Below, one piece after another: positions 25,641 through 32,182 of a stretch of DNA of 32,182 nucleotides. The notes under the pieces were generated by a model, which did no database searches, had not been told where the DNA came from, and saw only the letters and a list, made by a program, of their open reading frames with translations. Within the stretch, counting starts at the first letter, position 1. Each line of letters begins with the position of its first letter. Source of the DNA: Candidatus Parcubacteria bacterium (lineage in GTDB: Bacteria; Patescibacteriota; Patescibacteriia; Patescibacteriales; UBA12075); NCBI GenBank assembly GCA_023137275.1, contig JAGLPO010000032.1, positions 1-32,182 on the forward strand, in the 5' to 3' direction. A program made the position numbers and the translations under genes.

Positions 25641-25703
25641 GTTTGAGGGAGGGGGAAGAGGGGAATTAAAGGGGTGAATTCCCCTCTTCCCCCTCCCTCA
25701 AAC
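25641..25703. repeat. Perfect 27-bp inverted repeat (9-nt loop) immediately 3' of helicase gene
   Basis: GTTTGAGGGAGGGGGAAGAGGGGAATT aaaggggtg AATTCCCCTCTTCCCCCTCCCTCAAAC. Confidence 0.95.
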
Positions 25704-25706
25704 TCT

Positions 25707-28700
25707 TTATTCTTTTAAGTTATCAATAAACTTTAAAAGTTTCTCCATTTCTTTTTCTTTATTTTGGAACCAATTAGTTGACCAGATTCTATAAACGGTA
25801 AAACCCATATTCTCTAGTTCTTTTTGTCTATACATATCATGAGCATAAGCTTCTTCTGATTTGTGATATGCTTTTCCATCGCATTCTAGTACGACATCTT
25901 TTGTACTTGTTTTTATGACAAAATCTAAACGAAATCCACCAACCTTGTGTTGTTGAATTATATTTTCTTTTTCAAAATGATCTAATAAAAGTTCATAAAC
26001 TTCTTCTTCAAAAGGTGATTCAGATAACCCGTCATTGCCTGCGATAATTCGAGGTTTTTCATAACTTTGCATTTTTAGTGTTTCCAAAATATTTTCTGCC
26101 AATTCTGTGTCATGATTTGAAATTGCTTCAGCATATGCTAAGTATGCGTATAAAATGCCTTTCTTATTATTACCTTCATTTTTGATAATTTCAGAATAGG
26201 AAAGATATTTTTCTTTTGGAATTGACGTGCATACGTAAAGTTTATGTTTTGCTCTTGTAATTAAAACGTTTAATAGTTTGTATCCTTCAATTCTGTTTAA
26301 CCGTGCAAAATTTTGTGAAAATTTTCCATCAGGTTTAATTCCGTATGTAGTGGATATGATAATTATATCTTTTTCATCACCCTGAATATTCTCTAGGTTT
26401 TTTACGAATAACCCTCTTTCTCTTAATTCTTGAAGTTTTTTTGCAAATTTTATGTCCTGTTCAGCGACTTGATTTAAAGCCTCTGTTATTAAGTTCCTTT
26501 GATTTATATTGAAGGTTGCTATACCGACCGATGGATATTTACCTTTTTGATTGGGATGAATTTCATTTTGTATGATTTTTAATATTTCAGCTACTTCTGT
26601 CGGATTAGATCTTGTTTCATATCTACCGTTTACAGCTCTAAATTCAATTGGTGTATAAACTTCAGTAGCTGGAAACGGAATAAGATTACCTCCATAAAAT
26701 GCACAATTTGAAAATTCAATAAGTGCCGGATGGTTAGAGCGATAATGAAAATCAAGGGATGATTTATTCACAATCTGATCTAAAGTATTAGCGTATTGCA
26801 ATAAAGATTCACTTTCTGCTAAAACAGCTTGCTCATCTTCCTCGCTAAAAATCTCGTCATCTTCATCATCATCTGTATCAAGTGTTTCAACAGTGCTTTG
26901 GAAATAGTTTGATGGTGGCATTTGGTGTTCATCGCCAGCAATTATTTTAAATTGTCCACGGATTAAACTTGTAAACGTGTCGGGAACTTTAAGTTGACTT
27001 GCTTCGTCAAAGATCACAATATTAAATAGTCCTTGTTTTAATGGAAAGATTGCATTTGTTGCACTAGGATTTGTTAAAATAACAGGAAATAATGATGTAA
27101 ATAGTTCAAAATCTTTTTCAATTATTCTTCTAAGAGGATTTTTAGGACCAGAATTGTTTTTTCGCAAATTGTAAAGCGTATTAAAATTGAAAGAAATATT
27201 TGATAGGTTTTTATTTCTTTTATTTCCCCAAATTGATTTAATTTGTTCAATCTGTTGATCACCTAGCTCATTATAGAGTTTTACAAGCTGTTGTAATTTA
27301 GAATCTGATTTATGAAATCCAATTTTTGTATTATTCTCATAGTTCAGGAGAGCACCATTATAGTACCACGCAATAAAAATATTATTCCATTTTTTTGAAG
27401 ACAAATTTTTAAGAGCAGAAAAAATTTGTAATTCAAATTTACTTCTATTGCTACAAAAAAACTTCCAATTGTGAAAACTTTCATATGAATCTAAATATTC
27501 TTGAATTTTTTCAATATTGTTTTTTAACTCGGAATAATATTCCAATATATTTTTGTGATTTTTGAGATCGATATAATTTGTAATTTTAAAATCAAAAATT
27601 TCGTTTTCTTTTGTTCTAATTAAATCGGATTCAAATTTTTTCAATTGCTTTTCGATGTTCTCAATTTGCTTAATTTTGGAATTGATTTTTTTTGTTTTTG
27701 ACAGAATTTCAAAAACATTATTTTTCAAATCTTCAAATGAACCAATTTTTTTAATGTCTTGTATTTTCAATCCTTCAAAATGAAATTTTTGAATTTTAGA
27801 CATAGCTTCATACATCTTTTTTAGAAGAGCTGGGATTTCTCTTCTGTTTGAGCAAACTGTTCTATATTTAGAGCTAAAAATTGATGATAAATTTAATTTG
27901 ATATTTTGTAAAATATTCTTCTTATTGAAATTATCGCCAATTAATGTGGTTCCTTCTTTGCATAAATTGAGAATTTTTTCTGCATTTTCAATCGTGGTCT
28001 CTACGGCTGATTTACACGCCTCAATTGTTTTTGGCTTAAAAAGAGAAATTTCTTTTTCCTCATAATTATTTTGAGTTTCTTTAGACAAAGTTACGTCTAT
28101 CTTATTTAAATTTCCGCAAAACCTATCTGTTTCTTTTCTTATTTTTTCATGAATAGCCCACTTATATTCATTTGAAAATAAGGAACCATTAAGTTTCGAG
28201 AAAATAGTTTCTGAATCTTTTTCTAAATCACCAAAAAGATACCCCGCTTCCTCTACAATAGACTTATATTTAGAGTATTCTTCATGATTAAATTTTAGTT
28301 GATTATAATTGAGATTCGATGTCAGGTGGCTTAAATTTCCAGATTTTGAAAATTTTAAATATAAGCCAATCAATTGTTTCCAAGAAAAATCTCCGAAAAT
28401 TTTTTGTAATGATTCCGCATGTTTAGAATTTATTTCTTTTTTGAGTTGGCAGAATTTTTTATATTTTGCCTCAAAATCTAGTTTTGAGAATCTACTACAA
28501 TGCGATGAATCCTTTATGTTTCTAGCCTTCTCTATAAGTTTTTTTCTATCTTTGTTTACGTCATCAATTACAATTGAAAAATCATCTAATCCTATTTTTG
28601 TTAAATTAGCTTGAATCACGTCAAGTGCAGTTTTCTTTTCGCATACAATTAAACATTTTGCATTATTGGCTAATGCATTTGAAACGATTGCTGTAATACT

Positions 28701-29867
28701 TTGGCTTTTCCCTGTGCCTGGGGGACCTTGAATTAATTTTATTTCATCTTTCGTTAGTGTATTTACAATTTCTTCTTTGCTAGGGTCTGTTTCAACTGCC
28801 GTAATGCTGGAAGTTTGAAATTGCTCTAAAACTAAATTTTCACTTTGAAACTCATCAAAACGTTCTAATAATTCTTCTGTCGCATGAATTATGGTTTCTT
28901 TTTGTGACCTGTAAATTCCAAAAATCCCACTCCATTGAATCCATGGTTTTGAATTCGCAATGGCTTCAATTTGTTTTGCGTCAGGGCATTTCCCTATTTT
29001 GATTTTTAGATTATCAGCTTGAGCACCTAACTGAGTTAAAATATTTTCACTTAATTCTAAAATTTCGTCTTTATCTAAAATTCCATCTTCGAGTATTTTT
29101 TTTGATATCCTTTCTATTTTAACTGATTCATCTTTTGATAGATGTGAAATTAAAAGTTCATTTATTTTAATCGGAGCATCTCCATCTTTTTTAATCGTCC
29201 AATTATTCTTATTTTGGTATGAACGTTCAATGTCTAACTGCCAAATAAAGAGAGGTGCTTTAATGATTTTTGTGGGATCATTTTTGTCGCGTTTTATTAA
29301 TATGGGATATCCAAACCCAAAATTTTTGAGTCCAAATTCTAAAAAATTATCTATATTTTCTATAACAAGGGTATTTAATCTTTTCGAGATAAGCACAAGT
29401 TTTTTCTTTTCATCTTCCTCAATTTTTCCTAGGTCAACTTTGTCGTATGAAATTGGGAATGAAAAAGCTTCATTATTGAGTATAGTTTCAATAAAATTGG
29501 AAGGTATATCTTGATCGACATTTGCAAGTTGTTCTAAATCTAATCGTGTTGCTGATCGCCCAGGGAGTGCATTTAGATGTATTGATCGAGCATTTCCTAC
29601 TTTTAACTTTCCAAGCAATGTTTTGATAAATTTTTTATCAAATTTTATTTGTGATATTTTGGCAGGCTCTTCTATTACATGTTTGTCTACATCATTTGTT
29701 TCAACTTGAGGTGAGTTTATATTTTCCATTTTCTTCGTTTTGCCCATATTTTTTTTGCATTCATAACAAATTGTTCCATTTTTAACTTTATGATTTTTAC
29801 AAACAGAGCATAGAGGCTTTGTTGCCCAATATGCTTTTGCGTCAAATGGTTGTTTGTATGCTGTCAT
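25707..29867 (-). CDS. SF1 helicase with N-terminal zinc ribbon, DUF4011-like region and C-terminal Vsr/MTES_1575-like nuclease (Hhe-like putative defence protein)
   Basis: N-term CSVCKNHKVKNGTICYEC; Walker A IQGPPGTGKSQS; FNIVIFDEASQLKVPD; AGDEHQMPP; LENIQGDEKDIIIISTTYG; LLNVLITRAKHKLYV; C-term GFRLDFVIKTSTKDVVLECDGKAYHKSEEAYAHDMYRQKELENMGFTVYRIWSTNWFQN. Confidence 0.88.
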   Translation of the reverse strand: MTAYKQPFDAKAYWATKPLCSVCKNHKVKNGTICYECKKNMGKTKKMENINSPQVETNDVDKHVIEEPAKISQIKFDKKFIKTLLGKLKVGNARSIHLNALPGRSATRLDLEQLANVDQDIPSNFIETILNNEAFSFPISYDKVDLGKIEEDEKKKLVLISKRLNTLVIENIDNFLEFGLKNFGFGYPILIKRDKNDPTKIIKAPLFIWQLDIERSYQNKNNWTIKKDGDAPIKINELLISHLSKDESVKIERISKKILEDGILDKDEILELSENILTQLGAQADNLKIKIGKCPDAKQIEAIANSKPWIQWSGIFGIYRSQKETIIHATEELLERFDEFQSENLVLEQFQTSSITAVETDPSKEEIVNTLTKDEIKLIQGPPGTGKSQSITAIVSNALANNAKCLIVCEKKTALDVIQANLTKIGLDDFSIVIDDVNKDRKKLIEKARNIKDSSHCSRFSKLDFEAKYKKFCQLKKEINSKHAESLQKIFGDFSWKQLIGLYLKFSKSGNLSHLTSNLNYNQLKFNHEEYSKYKSIVEEAGYLFGDLEKDSETIFSKLNGSLFSNEYKWAIHEKIRKETDRFCGNLNKIDVTLSKETQNNYEEKEISLFKPKTIEACKSAVETTIENAEKILNLCKEGTTLIGDNFNKKNILQNIKLNLSSIFSSKYRTVCSNRREIPALLKKMYEAMSKIQKFHFEGLKIQDIKKIGSFEDLKNNVFEILSKTKKINSKIKQIENIEKQLKKFESDLIRTKENEIFDFKITNYIDLKNHKNILEYYSELKNNIEKIQEYLDSYESFHNWKFFCSNRSKFELQIFSALKNLSSKKWNNIFIAWYYNGALLNYENNTKIGFHKSDSKLQQLVKLYNELGDQQIEQIKSIWGNKRNKNLSNISFNFNTLYNLRKNNSGPKNPLRRIIEKDFELFTSLFPVILTNPSATNAIFPLKQGLFNIVIFDEASQLKVPDTFTSLIRGQFKIIAGDEHQMPPSNYFQSTVETLDTDDDEDDEIFSEEDEQAVLAESESLLQYANTLDQIVNKSSLDFHYRSNHPALIEFSNCAFYGGNLIPFPATEVYTPIEFRAVNGRYETRSNPTEVAEILKIIQNEIHPNQKGKYPSVGIATFNINQRNLITEALNQVAEQDIKFAKKLQELRERGLFVKNLENIQGDEKDIIIISTTYGIKPDGKFSQNFARLNRIEGYKLLNVLITRAKHKLYVCTSIPKEKYLSYSEIIKNEGNNKKGILYAYLAYAEAISNHDTELAENILETLKMQSYEKPRIIAGNDGLSESPFEEEVYELLLDHFEKENIIQQHKVGGFRLDFVIKTSTKDVVLECDGKAYHKSEEAYAHDMYRQKELENMGFTVYRIWSTNWFQNKEKEMEKLLKFIDNLKE

Positions 29868-29919
29868 AAATAAATTTAGTTATCAGTGTGTATTGTATTC
29901 GTTTTCCTATTATAAATAA

Positions 29920-29972
29920 ATCGTTTTCGCAGCGAAGCGGAGAAAACTCCTTATATCCCCTTTATAAATAAA
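29920..29972 (-). promoter_or_regulatory. Conserved upstream element, copy 2 (5' of helicase gene)
   Basis: ATCGTTTTCGcAGCGAagcggAGAAAACtCCTTATaTCCCCTTTaTAAATAAA; homologous to 24668-24720. Confidence 0.7.
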
Positions 29973-30039
29973 AGAAAAAGAAATTTGAAAATTTTTTAAA
30001 ACAATTGGGCGATAGCCCTAAAAAGAAAAGGAATATTTC

Positions 30040-30130
30040 AGCTAACAAGGTATATGTGAACTTATTGATATTTTATTTAACCTTACTTGAAAGTATATAC
30101 AAAATATGCAAACAAAACAAGTAGTTATAC
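30040..30130 (-). other. Degenerate attC-like boundary / half-site 3
   Basis: AGCTAAC aaG GTATATgTGAAcTT (30040-30062) resembles the corresponding half of sites 1 and 2; GTTATAC at 30124-30130 is a possible partner box but the internal arms pair poorly. Confidence 0.35.
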
Positions 30131-30157
30131 GCGCCTATTGTAATAGTTTTTAAATAC

Positions 30158-30186
30158 TTGACTATTTAATATCGTAGGTATATAAT
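30158..30186 (+). promoter_or_regulatory. Sigma70-like promoter for DUF4143 ATPase
   Basis: TTGACT (30158-30163), 17 bp, TATAAT (30181-30186). Confidence 0.75.
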
Positions 30187-30209
30187 GTAGATGTCTATTT
30201 AATATCGTA
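30162..30209 (+). promoter_or_regulatory. Paired 15-bp direct repeats overlapping promoter (possible operator)
   Basis: CTATTTAATATCGTA at 30162-30176 and 30195-30209, 33 bp apart. Confidence 0.65.
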
Positions 30210-30218
30210 ATTTTTAAC

Positions 30219-31571
30219 ATGCAAACTGATCAAAACACAACAAAAAACATTTCCCTTTATAATCCCTGGTATCAGGACAAGAATTTTTTAATTTTGGAAA
30301 AAAAATATAATAAAAGAAAACAATATTATGACGTAAAAAAATATCTGGATAAAGAGCTTATTATTTCTATTACCGGTTTAAGAAGAACCGGAAAAACCAC
30401 TATTATCAAGCAGACAATCAACTCTTTGTTAAAAAAAGCGGTTCCGGAACAGATATTCTTTTATCAATTTGATGAAGAAAATTTTGATTTGGAAGAAAAG
30501 CTGGATTTTTATTTTCAAAATATTCTAAAAAATGATATTTATAAGGCAAATTGTTATATATTTTTAGATGAGTTGCAAAATGTTCCTAATTGGCAGGTGA
30601 TTTTGAAAAAATATTATGATATTAATAAAAAAATAAGATTTGTCGTCAGCGGATCAACTCATTTATATCTTCATAAAAATACTAAAGAAAGCCTTGCCGG
30701 CAGAATAATTAATATAGACATTCATCCTTTTGGCTGGCACGAGTTTCTTAATTTTAAATATGGAAAAAATTATAATTTTTTAAAAAACATTTTTGAAGAT
30801 AATTTTTTAGAAACAGCAAAAAATAACCGCGATATATTGCTGTACAAAAAAGATCTAAAAACCTTTTTGTCTTACGGCGAGTACCCTTATTTTTTTCATG
30901 AAGTAAACGCTTTTGAACTGGATAAATATTTTAAAGACGCGATTTTGGATAAAATTTTTTCCCGCGATATAAAATTATTTGACATTGATAATTACAGCGC
31001 CTTTTTTCAGCTCTTTAAAGTGTTAAGCAAAGACAGCGGCCAGGAAATTAATTTACAAAATATTTCAAGAGAAATAGGATTGAATGTTATTACGATCAAA
31101 AGATATATCGGTATTTTGGAAAAAATGTTTTTATACCATTATGTTTACAAATACACAAAAAGCGTTAGGCAGCAAATAAAATCATTTAAAAAAGGATATG
31201 TTGCTTCTCTTAATTTATCAAGAATTTCTTTAAATATTGATTATTGGAATATAGCAAGTGATCAATATGGGCATATAATAGAAACTTTTATTTATAATGA
31301 GATGATAAAAAATAACATTGATAATATTAATTTTTATCACAACACCAAGATTAAAAAAGAAGTTGATTTTGTAATTACAAATGGCAAAAAAATTATTCCA
31401 ATTGAAGTTAAAATAAATGAGCGGATAAACAAGGCGCATTTAAAAAATTTGGCTTACTTTATGGAAAGTAATAAGATAATCAGCGGAATTTTGCTTTATG
31501 GCGGAAAGGAAATAAAAACAATAAAAATTAATAAATTAAAAATTATTTGTTTGCCGTATCTTATGATTTAA
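30219..31571 (+). CDS. AAA+ ATPase, DUF4143-type
   Basis: Walker A ITGLRRTGKTTI, Walker B CYIFLDELQNVPNW, FVVSGSTHLYL, C-terminal INFYHNTKIKKEVDFVITNGKKIIPIEVKI. Confidence 0.88.
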   Translation: MQTDQNTTKNISLYNPWYQDKNFLILEKKYNKRKQYYDVKKYLDKELIISITGLRRTGKTTIIKQTINSLLKKAVPEQIFFYQFDEENFDLEEKLDFYFQNILKNDIYKANCYIFLDELQNVPNWQVILKKYYDINKKIRFVVSGSTHLYLHKNTKESLAGRIINIDIHPFGWHEFLNFKYGKNYNFLKNIFEDNFLETAKNNRDILLYKKDLKTFLSYGEYPYFFHEVNAFELDKYFKDAILDKIFSRDIKLFDIDNYSAFFQLFKVLSKDSGQEINLQNISREIGLNVITIKRYIGILEKMFLYHYVYKYTKSVRQQIKSFKKGYVASLNLSRISLNIDYWNIASDQYGHIIETFIYNEMIKNNIDNINFYHNTKIKKEVDFVITNGKKIIPIEVKINERINKAHLKNLAYFMESNKIISGILLYGGKEIKTIKINKLKIICLPYLMI

Positions 31572-31590
31572 AGCTATTCCTCAATAATTT

Positions 31591-31624
31591 TAAATATCCA
31601 CAGATAATTTTATGTGGATATTTA
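31591..31624 (+). terminator. Rho-independent-like terminator of DUF4143 ATPase
   Basis: TAAATATCCACA gataatttta TGTGGATATTTA, 12-bp stem followed by tttatta. Confidence 0.7.
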
Positions 31625-31730
31625 TTTATTAAAAGACTCCTTTTTCAATCAAATCTGGAATAATCCTTTTTTCTGTAATTGGGATCATCGGAAATTTTCT
31701 TTTTTTATTAAAGTCGCCTTTGTGTGCCAG

Positions 31731-31763
31731 GATAATTTTATACTTAACAAGTATAAAATTATC
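31731..31763. repeat. Perfect 15-bp inverted repeat, 3-nt loop
   Basis: GATAATTTTATACTT aac AAGTATAAAATTATC. Confidence 0.95.
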
Positions 31764-31796
31764 GGATATTATTATACTTATAACTGAATTTTTATA

Positions 31797-31836
31797 AAAC
31801 AAAAAAACGGATAAATATTTATTCGTTTTTTTGTTT
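31797..31836. repeat. 40-nt near-perfect palindrome
   Basis: AAACAAAAAAACGgATAAATATTTATtCGTTTTTTTGTTT; a single mismatched pair. Confidence 0.9.
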
Positions 31837-31855
31837 ATACATATTTCAATGTCCA

Positions 31856-31884
31856 TTGACAATTTGTATAATAAGGTATATGCT
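31856..31884 (+). promoter_or_regulatory. Sigma70-like promoter of truncated ATPase gene
   Basis: TTGACA (31856-31861), 17 bp, TATGCT (31879-31884). Confidence 0.5.
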
Positions 31885-31914
31885 GTAAGCAGATGAATTA
31901 TTAATAATATTTTT

Positions 31915-32182
31915 ATGTATATAAAAAGAAAAATTGAAAAAGAAGTCAGGCAATTAGCAAAGGAATTTCCGATAGTGGCGATTTTAGGACCAAGGCAATC
32001 CGGAAAAACAACTTTAGCCAAGCATATTTTTAAAAAATATAAATATGTTTCTTTGGAAGATCCTGATATGCGGAGTTTGGCCATTGAAGATCCAAGAGGA
32101 TTTTTGTTTCAGTATGATAAAAAAGTAATTATAGACGAGATACAAAGAGTGCCGGAATTGTTTTCTTATTTGCAAACGCATA
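31915..32182 (+). CDS. AAA+ ATPase, DUF4143-type, N-terminal part (runs off window)
   Basis: Open frame MYIKRKIEKEVRQLAKEFPIVAILGPRQSGKTTLAKHIFKKYKYVSLEDPDMRSLAIEDPRGFLFQYDKKVIIDEIQRVPELFSYLQT; Walker A GPRQSGKTT, Walker B VIIDEIQ. Missing from the ORF track because there is no stop in the window. Confidence 0.87.
   Translation, partial: MYIKRKIEKEVRQLAKEFPIVAILGPRQSGKTTLAKHIFKKYKYVSLEDPDMRSLAIEDPRGFLFQYDKKVIIDEIQRVPELFSYLQTH

Noticed and set aside
28309-28614. Plus-strand 101-aa ORF (and 29230-29514) within the helicase gene
   Set aside because: Antisense to the well-supported helicase frame, low-complexity Phe/Ser-rich.
31861-31907. Possible further attC-like box (ggtatatgctgtaagcagatg resembles gatatacgctgttagctgatg of site 2)
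   Set aside because: No partner arm, no GTT/AAC box, and the segment is better explained as the -10 region of the TTGACA-17-TATGCT promoter.
31629-32084. 151-aa minus-strand ORF
   Set aside because: Antisense to the clear P-loop ATPase reading frame starting at 31915 and spans the palindrome cluster; not credible as a protein.
1-32182. Alternative genetic code (TGA recoded) as in Gracilibacteria/Absconditabacteria
   Set aside because: TGA acts as the terminator of the DUF4143 ATPase at 1650-1652 and long ORFs use TGG for Trp; no need to invoke recoding.

Overview
AT-rich bacterial window. Style and gene content suggest a Patescibacteria/CPR (Parcubacteria-like) genome with TGA used as a stop; this assignment is inference. 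Left part (1-3.1 kb): the C-terminal end of a PEP-utilising-enzyme mobile-domain protein, a DUF4143-type AAA+ ATPase, two orphan 3'-end fragments of the mobile-domain gene, and a second full mobile-domain gene. The same ~70-90 bp gene tail therefore occurs four times. Middle (3.3-22.9 kb): an HTH+TM protein, a 154-bp element carrying a perfect 33-bp inverted repeat, and two adjacent giant secreted/surface proteins (1937 and 4319 aa). These are built from shared macroglobulin-like, Cys-paired acidic beta, and FnIII-like modules. They carry in-frame palindromic REP-like insertions and two heptanucleotide microsatellites. Right part (22.9-30.1 kb): minus-strand genes for RhuM, a possible UDG-superfamily-like protein, a 4-TM protein, and a 1386-aa SF1 helicase/nuclease (DUF4011-helicase-Vsr/Hhe-like). 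These are separated by attC-like imperfect palindromes (RYYYAAC...GTTRRRY) with conserved flanks, so the region looks like an integron-type cassette array without a visible integrase. This is my leading candidate for an unusual system. Right end: two more DUF4143-type ATPases (one truncated by the window edge), promoters with a paired direct-repeat operator, and a cluster of strong palindromes. No rRNA, tRNA or CRISPR was recognised.
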